DNA of 64,000 nucleotides from positions 87,348,846 through 87,412,845 of the forward strand of contig OY978526.1 in NCBI GenBank assembly GCA_963854835.1. Reading direction: 5' to 3'. Source of the DNA: Megamerina dolium. Taxonomy: Eukaryota; Arthropoda; Insecta; Diptera; Megamerinidae. The first letter of the stretch is position 1; each line of letters opens with the position of its first letter. Below the pieces are notes generated by a model. It was not told the origin of the DNA. It made no database searches and saw only the letters and a list, made by a program, of their open reading frames with translations. Below are positions 1 to 13,322 of this stretch, piece by piece. The position numbers and the translations under genes were made by a program.

Positions 1-468
1 ATGCACATATGCATAAATGTGCGTGAGTATGCAATCACAAAGAAGAATAAATGATATTCAAATCAACACAAAACGTATCCGAATGACTACAATTTACTGT
101 CTAGTTTACAAATGAAATTAAAAAAAACTTTTCAACCACAGTTAATACAGTCAATCTGCATAACACATATGTGAACCTTTATATATTGACCCTATATGAA
201 ATTGCGTATTAATTGAACAAATGTACTACTCCATGTACTAGTAATGTACATAAAATGTAGTAGACTAAAGCATAGTTGATTTATCCTTAATTAGAAATAT
301 TTAAAAATATTGATCAAAAATTTAGTTTTTATCCCTTGCTGTAAACATTACATATTAATTTTAAAGCTCTTAATATAAAATTATTTGAATATAAAATTTT
401 CATAATATTTGGTCCGTCAAAAAATATTTCTATATATGAAGTTAACCGATTTGAACATAACCATGAGA
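1..468. other. AT-rich intergenic DNA, no gene seen
   Basis: No frame here shows a recognisable protein motif, and the short open frames are low-complexity. The stretch ends at the TA target site of the mariner that follows. Confidence 0.6.
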
Positions 469-1650
469 TACGAGAACTCATGGTCCCAGAACTACCCGAC
501 CTAACAAAGAAATCACAACAAATTTGGGAAAATTTTTCTTTATTTCTCAACATAATCTCCTTTTAGCTCTATCCACTTTTCCCAGCGATATTCCATAGCT
601 TCGATACTCTGTTTATAGTATGAACTGTCTAGCTCATTAAAATAGCCATCTACCGCAGACTCCACCTCGACATTGTTTGAAAATCTTCTATCACCAAGCC
701 ATTTTTTCAAATTCGAAAATAGAAGATAATCCGAAGGAGCTAAATCTGGCGAATAAGTTGCGTGCTGAAGCAATTCGAGTTTTAAGTCATTGATCTGGGC
801 CATCGCAATAGCGAATGTGTGAACTTGATAAAACAACACCTTCCTTTTCGCCAAATGCGGCCCTTTTTCCTTAATTTCATCACTTAAGCGCTGCAACAAA
901 TAAGCATAATACTCGCCGTTGATTGTTTTTCCTTTTTCCTTTCAATAAAAATTATCCCACGTGCATCCCAAAAAAACAGACGCCATAACCTTGCCTGTAG
1001 ATGGAACTGCCTTCGCCTTCTTTGGACACAACTCTACCCTTTCAGTCCATGGACCCATGTCTCATCCATGGTTACGAATCGACGCATAAACTCGGCTTTA
1101 TTACTGTGAAACATCGCTAAACACTATATAGAAACATCTTCACGACTTTGTTTTTGTTCTATCGTGAGCAAACGTGGCAACCATCTTGCACATAACTTTT
1201 TCATCTCCAAATTTTTTGTCAATATACGATGTATAGCACTTTTTGAAATGCCTGTAATTTCACATAACTCAACCACCTTCACCCGGAGATCATCCAATTC
1301 CATTTTGTGGATTTTCTTAATCGTTTCTGACGTGGCCACCTCAATTAGTTGACCACCATGGTGTTCGTATTGGCAGCTCGTACGACCTCGTTTAAACTCT
1401 AAAACCCAATATTTTATGGTCGTAAATGAAGGAGCACACTCCCCCAGAGTAGAATCTAGTTCGGCTTTAATATTTTGTTGGACTGAGACCTTTCAAATGA
1501 AAGTATTGAATTACATAACGGTGACCAATTTTTTCCATGTTTACAAAAACGTATGCTTTATAAGGTTGCCACTTTTCACAAAAATAATTTTTTTCAAACT
1601 ACTGCCGCCATCAATATGTCAGGTCGGGTAGTTCTGGAACCAACCTCGTA
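469..1650 (-). mobile_element. mariner (DD34D) element, TIR-bounded, copy 1
   Basis: The left end (from 471, core ggtcccagaactacccgacc at 482-501) and the right end (through 1648, inverse core ggtcgggtagttctgg at 1622-1637) are inverted repeats, each flanked by a TA dinucleotide (469-470 and 1649-1650), as expected for mariner insertion. The internal minus-strand sequence encodes a degraded transposase. The same terminal sequence bounds the copy at 45183-46399, so the two are members of one family. Length is about 1.18 kb, close to the usual 1.2-1.3 kb. The outermost 10 bp of the two ends differ, so the exact ends are approximate. Confidence 0.88.
540..1539 (-). pseudogene. mariner transposase, broken (copy 1)
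   Basis: The start is the ATG at 1539-1537 (MEKIGHRYV...), which matches the start of the sister copy at 45332. In order on the minus strand: an N-terminal DNA-binding part with an ISKSAIHRIL helix-turn-helix (around 1240), the first catalytic Asp in TMDETWVH (around 1060), then the C-terminal block YSPDLAPSDY carrying the third Asp (around 740). A frameshift follows SPTK near the N-terminus, a stop follows TWVHGLKG, and further frame changes occur around 900-1000. The four codons expected to hold the second catalytic Asp (the DNAP motif before VHT) are absent: the frame reads LFYQ directly into VHTFAIA. The protein cannot be an active transposase. Family identity is strong; the subfamily is not assigned. 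Confidence 0.87.
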
Positions 1651-1949
1651 TTTATGGAATTGAACATTCTCATATGATAATCGCATTTTATACATAATAA
1701 TGACTATAGTAAAAATTATTACGTCACTAATGATTATGATAACGATGGAAATTGTCGACTTTAACGACCGACAGTCAGTATGGGCATTAAATGTTCATAC
1801 GTTTCTAAATGTACATGAGTTTGTCTCTCAACTAAAGCCTTTAGTACAAAAATATACCACGCTACATTATTATTGTTTTATTTTCTTGCCTGTTTGTAAT
1901 GGAAACTCTTTAACCCTTGTTTGACGGGAGTCAAATTTGTCCTTTCTTA

Positions 1950-3248
1950 TAAAGGGTTATCCATTTTGCGGTTTCAAAAGTAAATGTAAATACAACACAT
2001 ATAAAATATCTTTTATCATGATATTTCTTTTTTATTATAATGTTTGAACGTTGACATTATGTGTGAAATACTACATCATTTAAATGACCACCACCCGAAT
2101 TGTTGCAAGCATCGATTCTTTTGAGGTAATTTTCGACCACTTTTTGACACATATTGGGCGGTATCTCAGCCATAACGTGACGAATGTTGGTTTTTAGGTG
2201 CTCAAGAGTTAAAGGTTTATCCGCATAAACACGGTCTTTCGCGTAGCCCCACAAAAAAAAGTCAAGCGGTGTCAAATCGCATGATCTTGGTGGCCACTTG
2301 ATATCGCCACGACGAGAAATTACGCGGCCAGAAAATTTCACTTGCAATAAAGCCATATTCGCTCGAGTTGTGTGGCATGTGGCATCGTCTTGTTGAAACC
2401 ACATATTCTCTAAGTCGTATTCTTCAATAGCAGGCAAAAAAAAGTCGGTTATCATATGACCATAACGCTCCGAATTGACGGTGACAGTCGTTCCATCGTC
2501 GTTTTCGAAGAACTAAGGCCCAATCACACCTCCGGACCAAAGAGCGCACCAAGCAGTGACTTTTTGTGGATGTAGTGGCCTCTCTTCAATTACTTGAGGA
2601 TTCTCAGAACCCCAAATACGACAATTTTGTTTGTTAACATACCCACCGAGTGAGAAATGTGCTTCGTCGCTGAAGAAAATTTTGTTCGAAAAATCGCCGT
2701 CCACCGCCTGTTGTTCAAGCACCCATTCGACGTATCTACGACGTTGTGAATGGTCAGCTGGCTTCAGTTGTTGTGTGAGCTGGATTTTATATGGATGTAG
2801 GTGTAGATCCAAATGCAAAATACGCCATAATGTGCCGTAAGACAGTCCTAATTGCGAGGGATCGACACATTCGGGTCTTCGGCAACACTTTCACTTACAG
2901 CAGCGATATTTTCGGTGGTACGAGCGAAAAGATGATGCACAGGCCTTACAATATCTGTAACCGATCCAGTCTCTACATATTTCTTCACAATTTTGCCAAT
3001 TGCTTGCGTAGTTGGACGATTATGTAAACCATAATCTCCTCTTAAAGCACGATATGTGGCTGTGGCAGAATCACCATTTTTGTAGTAGGTTTTTACAATT
3101 TTAATGCGTTGTGCGATAGTTAAGCGATCCATTTTCGCAAATGTCAGACTTTGAACTGAAAAAGAAAGAAATTGTTTTAACAACTCAGTTTGACAGATGT
3201 CGAATTCTAGCCCTATACTTTTGAAACCGCGAAATGGATAACCCTTTA
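1950..3248 (-). mobile_element. DD41D (rosa-type) Tc1/mariner element with 29-bp TIRs
   Basis: Terminal inverted repeats lie at 1952-1980 and 3218-3246 (the end reads aagggttatcc... with one internal mismatch). They are flanked by TA at 1950-1951 and 3247-3248, the hallmark of this superfamily. The element is 1295 bp and contains one transposase gene on the minus strand. It is the only copy here with both ends and the whole coding region. The family call rests on the 41-residue spacing between the second and third catalytic Asp, which I measured from codon positions. That spacing defines the rosa/DD41D group described from Ceratitis; the name is from general knowledge and no alignment was run. 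Confidence 0.88.
2057..3132 (-). pseudogene. DD41D transposase, one frameshift and one nonsense
   Basis: The ATG at 3132-3130 begins MDRLTIAQRIKIVKTYY, followed by helix-turn-helix sequence. The catalytic residues are visible: Asp in FFSDEAHF (codon 2668-2666), Asp in WFQQD (2389-2387) and Asp in LTPLDFFLWGY (2263-2261). The last two are 126 bases apart in one frame, so 41 residues lie between them. Compared with the sister copy at 25.9-26.7 kb there is an 11-bp deletion near 2859 (after SIPR) that shifts the frame, and a TAG where the sister has TAC (near 2512). The residue after the second Asp is Asp rather than the Gly of the sister copy (QQDG). The gene needs two repairs to read through, so this is a fairly young but dead copy. 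Confidence 0.88.
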
Positions 3249-4204
3249 CAATGACGTTATAATATAAATCATAAACCACAAAAGTCGTATAAAAATGAAA
3301 TTTTTATATTGTATATGCTTCTTACAGTATTATATAGTCACCCTGGTGACTGCAGCAGCTGAAATAAAAATAAAAACTTTGAACTTTATTTTGTGTTTAT
3401 TGTATTGTATCATACTTGTAATTCATTAGCTGCATTGCTGAGAGAGGCAGCGTATCTAAATTACATACAATATAATGTATATTATTTTCTTGTCTATCAC
3501 AAATTAAAATGTAATTAAGAATGGCATTTGAAAGCGTAAATAAAAAGTTTTCCGTAATACACTTAATTAGCCATCCAGCCGATGTTTTTGATTATAGTAA
3601 TTACTTGTTTGCCTCAGTTTCATTTTTTTTTTGTTTAATTTGAAATGGTGTTATGATCAATAAGGTACATTTGCTTTAGTGTTCATATGATGGAATACGG
3701 ATGAATAAAATGTAATTAAAATATTTATTAAAAAAATTATATTATAATGAATTATTTCGATTTTTTTGTTGTTGTTGTTTAATTAGAATAATGCATAATT
3801 TTAATTTCTCTCTTTCAAGTTCTCATTTAAAATACTATTGACTAAGTATACAGCAAGTATATATCAGTAAGCAGTAGAAAAGATTAGCATTTAAGGTTAT
3901 TAGAGATAGAGAAAGAGAAAGAGAAAGAGTTTTTGCTACTGGTTAATAGAGAAAGAGTTTTGACTACTGGCTTTAATAATATTGCTTCTTACATTAGCAT
4001 AATCCAGACAATACACAAATTAAGGCCATGGATTACTTTTTTATTTTAATTATTTAATTTCTAGTTTTTCAATTTTCTCTCAATTTTACACTCTCCCTTT
4101 CAGAAATGCTGAAATTATTTAGTTTAAATATCAATCAAATAAAAAATTATTAAGAATTAAGCGATAAACAAAAGACATAATTTGAAATCTTTAAAAAAAA
4201 TGAT
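3249..4204. other. Anonymous AT-rich DNA
   Basis: No coding signal was found. At about 3905-3976 a purine-rich gagaaagagaaagag tract is partly duplicated together with the phrase actactgg/gctactgg. Poly-T and short TTG runs are otherwise the only structure. Confidence 0.55.
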
Positions 4205-4765
4205 TTAGATGCGACTTTAGACCTGACAAGCCCACCATCGACCAGACCTTCACACTGCACCAAATCGTGAAAAAAACCCACGAAAAGCAAATCGACAGCC
4301 ATCATCTCTTCGTCGATTATAAAGCTGCGTTCGAAAGCCCGATACGACATTACCTGTATGCCACCATGTCTGAGTTCGGTATCCCTGCGAAGGTGATAAG
4401 GCTCTGTAGAATGACGTTGAGCAACAAGTGCAGCTTCGTCAATGTAAGAAATGACCCCTTCGAATTCCTTGATACCATGCGGGGTTCCGTTATGTCGCAG
4501 ACTAATGCAGCCACACTTGGCGGCGGTGACGACTATCGTATTCGAATGAACCACAAACTGTATGAGCTCTACGCTGACATTGACATAGTCAAACGCACCA
4601 TTATTTAACGTCTGCAGTGGTTAGGCCAAGCCAGTGCGTATGAATGAAGAAGCTCCGGCGAAGAAGGTGTTTGAAACGGAAGCCACGGCCCAGGTCGTGG
4701 AAAACTGGCCTGGAGAGAGCTGCTGCGGTCGGACGTAACTCGATAACGGGTTGTAACGGCCATAT

Positions 4766-4802
<37 letters not shown>

Positions 4803-4803
4803 C
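4205..4803 (+). mobile_element. RTE-like LINE remnant with internal deletion and (ATG)n tail
   Basis: The sequence reads FVDYKAAFESPIRHYLYATM and FGIPAKVIRLCRMTL, nearly the same as the reverse transcriptase at 56.4-56.5 kb, but the piece holding the YADD active site is missing. The frame jumps from the fingers/palm region to the C-terminal YRIRMNHKLYELYADIDIVK segment. A TAA (around 4606) and a frame change precede the final block. The 3' end (ggttgtaacggccatat) matches the end of the 54.8-kb element and runs into an ATG repeat at 4766-4803. It is an old internally deleted copy, and only family membership is claimed. Confidence 0.82.
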
Positions 4804-6595
4804 GACCGTTATGAGAACATCAATTTGTGAGACGTTTATTTTTCCTCCAAATATTAGAATTTTCACCAAGCGAGGCAATTTAAAATTTGGTACACCTTGA
4901 TTTACATATGTGGTGATATACCAACCACCTTTTGTTGGCTGACCTGATCTGACCTGATCTATTTTAATTATTTACTAATGGATGAACATACTAAGAAACG
5001 TTGAATATTGAAGGTTTATTGTATTGGTGCAAAAAGTCAGAATCGTTTTTATTACCTTAAATCAAATTTAGTCTTTTTTTTTGTAATTTGTTCCATACTA
5101 AAAATTATTTCAAAATGATTCATTTCCATTCCACAGAAATATAGAATATTAATATAGAATATTAATTTAGAATATTAATTTATCATATAACTTTTTCCGG
5201 TAACAAACTTCATACTTCGACATACAAACATTCATCGTTCATCGTTTTGTGTCACAGAATTGCATAAATATATGGCAAAATATGCCTACCCTACAAAATT
5301 GCAATATTAAGAAATATTTGCAAGAAAACTTTATAGTAAAAAAAAAACCGCAAAAAATAAGTCTTATGCTTTGAAATATTAAACTGAAATATTTGACGTA
5401 TTTGCTGACTTTAGACATAAGAAATGAATTCGCCTATGAGCTTTGGGACATTATATTTTTATTATTTTATTATTTTATTATTTAAGCCAGACGAGAAAGA
5501 GAGTTTATAATTTATTTTGATTACTTTCGGTACAATGCATTTACGAGTAATTCAACTAGGATCATTTAGAGTAGATTACTTTAAATAATTTGATGAGCAA
5601 AGGATTATTTCAGTATCATTACTGCCGACAGAAGCAATTTGAATATAAATTTCAAATCTCTGTCCTTTCTTTTTTTTTTTATTAGTTTGTTCAACTCAAA
5701 TTTTCTCATACACTTCTCTAGAACGTTTCAGTATGAACATTATTTGTAGTCATTGAAATTGTTAAATGAATTAAAAATAAGAATCATAAAATAAAGATTG
5801 CTTATTGTGTACTTATGTATTTTATATGATTAATCATTTCAAAGTATGGTAAAAATTATATTAATTTAAATTACGATTCACTTCATTTACGAATTTTGTT
5901 TAATTTGAATTGTTTGTTGTTGTGATGATATTAATGATGCTCTACAATAATTCTTGCAGCCACTACCATCGTCACTGTCATCAGTGTTGAAGTTGCGCAC
6001 TTGAAACTCGTATTATAGAAATTGTTTGAAATATCATTCCACACTGAACACAGAAGACACTACAAAGTTTAAAAAAAGAAAAGACTGGGAACGAAATGAA
6101 TTGAAAGACACTTCTTGTTAGTCCCTTTTTGCAATAGTTATTGTTCTTATTCGACAGTAATTTATTTCAAGATATTTCATTTTGCTCTTTCGTTATTTAC
6201 TATTTTTTTTTTTTTTTTTGAATACTCATTTTGTAATATGTAGAAGAACCAAAAAAAAACACTGTTTCACTTTGATATCTTATTTGCGTGATTAGTTGTA
6301 CTACTGATACTGGAGTAGCTGAATGATTCTTTCTCCTTGGATGCAAATAAAATGAAATGCTGATGGAATTTCAATTGCATTTTTCTTTTCATAATAAATT
6401 CAATTTTTTTGTTTTTTGCAAAAATTCACTACGACACTCATACTTGATAGCATCATCGTTACTAATTATATTATTTGCCAAAAATGACATTGTTTACTTG
6501 AACATTTTTGGGATCATATAAAGGAGATTCTATTTGTTCTGCTGTTACCCAATTACCAGTATTTTGTGACTATTCTTGTTTTTATTTCCAGTACA
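4804..6595. other. Anonymous AT-rich DNA
   Basis: No gene or element was recognised. Small tandem motifs occur (gacctgatct twice at 4941-4960; tagaatattaat three times at about 5140-5180; ttattttatta at 5460-5480). A 20-base T run lies near 6200. Confidence 0.5.
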
Positions 6596-7970
6596 AGGTA
6601 GGTCGGTAGGTATGAGGTGGCTGCCCAGGCCATCAAAGGCTAATTGTGTTACCACATGGCCTCTAACCCTAACTCGCTAAGTCAAACCATTTTGAGCTTA
6701 AAATGAAGCGTGTGAGATCCCTCACTTTTGCTGTTGAAAAGTAAGTGCGGCTGCAGCTTCTCAAAAGTCGTGCGTTAGGTGGCTCAATGCTATCTAGACA
6801 AGAACGCAGTGGTCTGGTATTACTTCAGTCATGACCCTCAACACGGTTCTATCTAGACTGAGTAATTTTTTTTTTTGTGCCGTTCCAGTCTAGCCGTGAC
6901 CAGATCTGTTGCACGATCTTACCCATGATAGAGCATATCCAGAGGTCATTTGTCATTTGTCTGTCATTCAGCCCTTTATTGTTAGCTCACAGGTACTCAA
7001 TGAAGTGCCCATGCTTGCAAAATGAGGGGAGAATTCTAGAATAGTCCCATTTTTGGTTAGTTCGTCCGCCCTGCAATTGCCTGGAACGTCATCATGACCC
7101 GGCACCCACATTAGGAGCAGATTATACTGCTCAGCCATCTTATCGAGAGATCTGCGGCATTGAATAGTGATCTTGGATGTTAAGATGTGGAATCCAAGTG
7201 TTTTGATAGTGTTAGGTAGCTTGAAAGAGTGGTTGATTCCTAGGGTTTCTGAGTATACCCCTCCACCTACGGCCACACTCAGCTTGGAGCCGTCAGTGAA
7301 GATTAGGTTGTATTAATCCAGAAGTTCTGGGGTTACCTGGAGTTCCCATTCCATTCTCTCAAGTATATGGGTGGTGAATCTCTTGTTGAACTCGCAACTT
7401 GGGGTAGTTTAATCCAGTTTCCCAATATCAGTTGTTTGATTGATTATCGAGGAATCGGCTCTTTGATGTTGCAACCACAGGTGTGCCGCTCTTAATCTGA
7501 GGCTTCATATGGCCGCAGATTGCATACAGAAAAGATCCAGTGGGAAAAGGTGAAGCATTATCTCTAATGCATTTGTTGGTGTAGTTCTTAATGCACCTGT
7601 AATTATTATACAAGCCGACTGTTGTATTTTACAGAGTAGGTTTCGGTTAGCTGCTTTCTGCAGAGCAGTCTACCCGACTAATGTCCCGTACGTAAGAACA
7701 GGTCTAACTACAGCTGTATAGATCCAGTGCATGACATTTGGTTTAAGACCCAATGTCTTGCCTATTGCCTTCTGACAGACATATAGAGCAACTGATGCCT
7801 TCTGCGCTCTGTTTTTAATATTCTGTTTCCAGTTTAGCTTATTAGCTATGGCTAGTCCCAAAAATGTAGCCTATTTTTTAGTTCGAGGTAAGTGTTGTTG
7901 AGTCTGAGTGGTGAAAAAGATTCGGGCTTGTATATTCTGGTGAAGAGAACCTCTTCAAGAACATTTCAAG
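6596..7970 (-). mobile_element. RNase H-bearing LINE remnant (3' part)
   Basis: On the minus strand the sequence gives, in order, a post-RT segment (LNWKQNIKNRAQKASVALY, CQKAIGKTLGLKP, then TAVVRPVLTYGTLV around 7700), a second segment ending ITGALRTTPTNALE (around 7580), and an RNase H-like domain (VAVGGGVYSETLG around 7260; MWVPGHDDVPGNCRADEL around 7080). Stops and frameshifts separate these blocks, so no ORF survives. The order RT, then RNase H, is that of the I/R1/LOA-type LINE groups; the clade is not resolved. The 3' end at about 6607-6660 resembles the 3' tail of one SINE subtype in this window. Confidence 0.8.
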
Positions 7971-10900
7971 TACAATGTACACATAATTTTTTTTTAAATT
8001 TTTTTTTTTTTGCAATGTATAATATCATCGTGTGTATATACGCATGATTTTATATAAATACATATACAGTTATATTTCTTTTTCAGTGACGTAATTTTTA
8101 GGCAATTGTTGTGATTTGCCTGTGATTGCCTGTGATTTCATTAGTAATATATTCATTATTTTTGCGGTGAAAACAATTTTTTACTTCAATTACAATTTAT
8201 CTAATCGTGATAGGTATGACTGATTATGATTTCAAATATGGTGATTACAATTACGATAAGTAAATGCACTCATAGAATATTTGTGGTATATTTTTGTGTC
8301 CTTATTTATTTCAATACTATGTGCAATAAAAATGTATATTATAATAATGGTCTTTCTGTCTGAATATCAAAGCAATTAAATCGGGTTGCAAAAATATGAA
8401 TATGTGTATACACATATGCAATTATTGCCAATTTTCAAATAAATATTCATTCAAATTTAACATTTAGATAAAATATTAAAATTTAATTATACTTTCGCAC
8501 ACATACACACACTAAACCATCCAGTTATGACCTTTTCAAAGGTACATATACCTATACATACTGCTCATGTCTACCACACAAGTTACGTATACGCCTACGA
8601 CTACAATATATTATCCGTACATACTCATATATTGGATATAGTTATACGTATATAACAGTATCCTGCAACAAATAATAATCAGTCGAGTATACTTGCTCAT
8701 ACTCACTTCTTCTTGAACTGCCACTACTCATTTGCACTCAAGTCAATTTAAGTAGTACTCATACTTTGGATTTCCTAGGCATTCGACTCTAACTCACTAT
8801 AATCTAACATGCCGTAGTTACAATGAATATGATTGCCTGTTAGTACATAGCATATGTATGATTACGAGTACAAATACGATATGAGTTAGTTTTGCAGAAG
8901 CAATTTCAAAACACACCAATATGATTTGGTGCAGATCTCTGGTACATACAAGCGTGCCTACATATACATGTTATAAACTGAAACATCAATTATTTGACAT
9001 TATCTATAAGACTACAGATTTCAAGTACATTGTAAAGGCATAGTATAAGCTTTTGCTTAAATTGATATGTAATAACAATAACAATAAAATCATATGACTA
9101 TATTGTAAACATGGTTCTTATCACAAGCATAGCATACACAGCAGTTTCTATATAAATGAAAATTAAATAAATTGAAAATTGTATAAATTGAAAATAAATA
9201 GACTATTGTAATATTCCCTTTCTAGAGTATGGCATCTATATGCATATGTAATCAAAATGTTGGTGAATCTACAATCCCTACTGCAAGAATTTATTTTGTT
9301 TATTTGAATGAGTATCCAACTGATACTACAGCCATTTGAATTTGAAAATGTTTGTTATTTAAAAGAAAAGTGTAATGTATAATGTCTTTACTGCAACTTA
9401 ATTTATAGAATTTTTTCTGTCAGACACAGATATTTATTGTTTCCAATTGTATTAGCCTGTTAGCCAAATATATGCTATTCTTCTGGCAGTAATAATTTTT
9501 CATTATAAACCCTTTGACAATATAATCGTCTAAAATAAATAAGTCTCTTCGAATACAATCGAAATTTAATATGAACAATAATACTGGAAAGAAATCTCAA
9601 CTAAAAGATTATTCAACCTTATGGCCACCACATTTATAAATGGATTATCGAGAAGTGATTAGTTTCTTGATTTTAAATTCCAAAGATATTCGAGGAAAAT
9701 TGGAGTTTATTTAGAGGTTTCAACGACTATAACATCATCAGATATTGGTTTAATAAATTCCAGCACTCCCATACAAGTCATCGACCACATAAAAGACTAT
9801 TCTATGAAGCTCGAGAAATTGTATGTATTATCCCACAAGCATATGGTTCATAAATTGCAATACATCCTCGTAGGAAATCCATTCTTGCATATAAATTTAT
9901 TTTAATTTTTTATACTAAAAGAACAACAAATGCAATCACTAACGAAATCCTTTCCATGCTTCACTTTTTTTTCCATTTCTTTACACAGAATTTTTTATCA
10001 AATAAAATGGGTATGAAGAAAATTTAAAGAAAAAATTGCTATTTACACAAATTTATTTGCTTTTCAAAGAGAATGTTAAACTCATTAAAAATCAAAGAGC
10101 AAAACAAGGAAATAATAAATAAGATTTTATTGAAAAAAAAAAACATTTTTTTGCTATTCTACATATGGACACGTATATATGTGATATAATATGTAAATGT
10201 TGAAAGATTTAAAATTTCATCCCTTCATGGACACACAAGCTTATGCTTAGTATTCGACGAATTTAAATTAAAGATTCAAATGGATAAAATGTATTTTAAA
10301 ATGCCAATTGATAATGTGAACAAAAGGAATTTGACTTGATATTTCAAGATACATAAAGTAATAAAAAAAAAAACAAAATGATAATAGAAACATCAAAATT
10401 ACACATGCTACTTAATACATGCTCATATGTGTGCCTTTACATTGAAATGATGCATGAAAATGAATTTCATTAAATTGACAATGTTATACATATACATATA
10501 CTCGCATAAGAGGGGACAGATGTAATATTGTTGTTGTATAAGAAACAAAACGGCCAAAAGAAAGAGCAATACTATTAGCTCTATACAATGAACATTGCAT
10601 GAAGAGAAGGTTTTGTGGACAATTCCAACATATTCTTTACTAGATTCTAGTATGTATGTATATATGTCGTTACATACATGTTTTGACTAAATTCTTTTAA
10701 GCAGCAAAAAATTTATGTGGGATCAACTTCCATTATTTATTCTTTTTTTTTTTTTTTTTTTCTCTACAAACCTTAATGTCAAACAACCATTAGTCCATAA
10801 TGTTGAGCCATTTAGACTTGAAGAAAACCAAAAATCATTCGAATACAATTTTTTCAGCAAAATTTGGAGCATGATAGAGATCATAAAGAGGCATTTGTGC

Positions 10901-11555
10901 ATCGTTTTAACAGTAATAGATGAGTTTTGAATTCACTAGCATGATTCTGAATCCAATCAGAAGCATAAGAAGTGGGGTTTATCTGATGGTTACAAAACAA
11001 GTTCGTATATGGAAATCTGTCAATAAGAAGTTAGCGTCGTTTTTCTTTTTATTTTATTTTTTATTTTTATTTTTTAATTTTTTTAATTTTTTTGTAATGC
11101 AAAAATTATTTTGTGAGTGGATTATTTTAAAACTGACAAATCAATAAACTCAGATTATTATTTTAACCTTTTGGAACAATTGAAGGCAAAATTTCGTAAA
11201 AAAAAAGGTCCAATTTACCAAAAAAAAAAAAACTCGCTTTTTATTAAGGCATCTGTTCATAGAGCTCAAAAAAATGTTAGCTAGGTAAAAGGATACATAA
11301 ATTGCAGCACCATCGGAACAAATGTATCGAGATAATATACTAAAAAAGTAAAGCAATTTTTACGACCGCATTTTTTTTTTCTCCCTCTGGTCCGAGAATT
11401 TATTGAACAAGGTGCTACGCTCAAAAATACCGTCGCATATTCTCGTGTTTCTGTTTTTTTTTTTTTTTGATTAATGTGAAAAATGAAAAAAGTGAGATAT
11501 TTAAGTAGTCGTATACGGAAAAGGAAAATTAGAAAATAGCTATAACGTTGGCACA
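7971..11555. other. Anonymous AT-rich DNA, no gene seen
   Basis: About 3.6 kb without a recognisable protein or element. It holds many tacatac/tatgta-type motifs, poly-A/T runs of 10-20 (for example near 7990, 10745 and 11460) and only short low-complexity frames. Regulatory or unique noncoding function cannot be judged from sequence alone. Confidence 0.5.
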
Positions 11556-11845
11556 TTTAGGTTACGTTAGGTTATTGTGGCTGCCCTCTATCTCTCTCTG
11601 AGAGGACAGACTTAGGCCACCAAGGTCCATTGTGATACCACCGAGCTTCTCTTCTAATGCTATTGTGCGTGTTAAATTTAGACAATTAGAAGAGACCTAC
11701 TTATATTAGCTGGTTCCGAACGGCAGAACCCTTTCGTGACATCACTTTAACTTAGTTTTGTCACAGAACTCTTTTAAGGAGCAAATTTTTACTGCTGCCA
11801 AATTGACAATTCAATTGACCTACTAACTACTGAGCTATGACATCC
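11556..11845 (-). mobile_element. tRNA-derived SINE, tail type B, degraded
   Basis: The body shared with the other SINE copies is present (attgtgcgtgttaaattta, then ggttccgaacggcagaaccc). The tRNA-like head at the right end has the A-box relic tagctcagtagttagta in reverse complement; the B-box region is deleted. The 3' tail (left end) is not the ...ctttaagtgccacatattt tail of most copies but ends caccgagc, an attgtgatacc block, then ggctgccc and a gttaggtta end. The same tail occurs at 39411. Confidence 0.78.
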
Positions 11846-13300
11846 ACTCGATAGCACCTTTAACTACTCTAAGAAATATGAGTGCAAATATATTTTATGG
11901 AATGCATTCCCATCTACTATTACCACCCACCCATTGGTGATGATTTCAACACCACAGATTGTGTTGCGTGTGTACTATCAAATTCATAGTATGCTGCCAA
12001 TGGTCCTAAAGATTTATTATTTTTTTAATCTATACATTACTTCTGATATCTCTAGAGTGCAGACTCACAACGTACATACTTGATGTGTGTAAACTCGTAT
12101 ACATTTGTTTGAGCAAGTGTCCACAATGTTCTACTAAAAGGAGTGGAGGAAAGCATATGCAGTAGGTGTTCACATATATTGGTTCTCTGCAAGCTTGTAA
12201 ATGCAACACAAACGAACCGTGCTGCTTAATACTTTAGAAGGTTTTGTCATAATATTTTTTCCCCTTTTGCAATAATACTATTACCAATACTGTTGTTGTT
12301 TGAGAATTGTTAAAATTTTAATTCATCCATAAAAATACCATTCGGCTGTAAAAATAAATGCAAGCACATGTTGAAAGTGATTTTTTAATATTTTTATTAT
12401 CCATGAATTTGTTTGAGTTTGTTTTTCGTCTTCTCCTACAATTTATCACACAAAATGTGTGAATGTATTAGTGTGAGTTTCGATTATATATTCAATAGGA
12501 AGCTTATAAAAGCAATGATATTGAAATTTTCTCAATAAAAATATACCAAGTATCCAAAATGTATACAAAAATTAAAAAAAAAAAAACAAAGAAACTTTTC
12601 ACTAATAATTAGTCACCTAATTTACAGCAGAGCTCATGAAAAGCGATACAACACGACTTTTGTAAGAATAATTTTCAGTGAATTTGGCAAATAAACTTAC
12701 TTCAAAATCAGCGTGTTAAATATTCGGTGTTTATTGTATTTTGTGCCCTTCCCATTCCATCGTATTACGTGAATATCCTTGACAAGGCAAGACCACCAAA
12801 ATACAAACGCATTAAATGTTCACCTGTGAAACATTTTATATGGTTTGGAGGTGAGGTAAATATAATATATATTGTATGTTTATATGTACAAATTGCTACA
12901 AATGTAGTATACTTCATAGTCACAAATAACTTTTACCGGCATATAAGTAACGAATATGTACATTGTTATATTTCAATTCCATCAGCCTGATTTCAGCTGG
13001 CGTGTTATGAGAAATTTTGATTTATATGTAGTATGTATGTATTTAAGATGTGATGTAGAAAAAATAATACTCGCGTATTGCCACGCATTGGTATCGTGGA
13101 TCAGCTCAATTACCTTTTAAACAACTGTTTAAGTGCCCAAATGCTACGTCCACATGTAATGTGCAAATAATCAACAAAAACAAAATATTCCAAAAAAAAA
13201 CGTTTTTCGACATTTTATTTTGTTGTTGTTTTCTTGTAGCAATATATAAAATATTAATGTATTCCAGTGTGAGCTAAAGAAATCTCTTACAATCAAAAAG
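11846..13300. other. Anonymous AT-rich DNA
   Basis: No gene recognised. The open frame at 12727-12990 has no domain, biased composition and no partner; I treat it as chance. Confidence 0.5.
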
Positions 13301-13322
13301 TGTGTGTGTGTGTGTGTGTGTA
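13301..13322. repeat. (TG)n microsatellite
   Basis: Eleven TG/GT units in an uninterrupted run. Confidence 0.9.
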
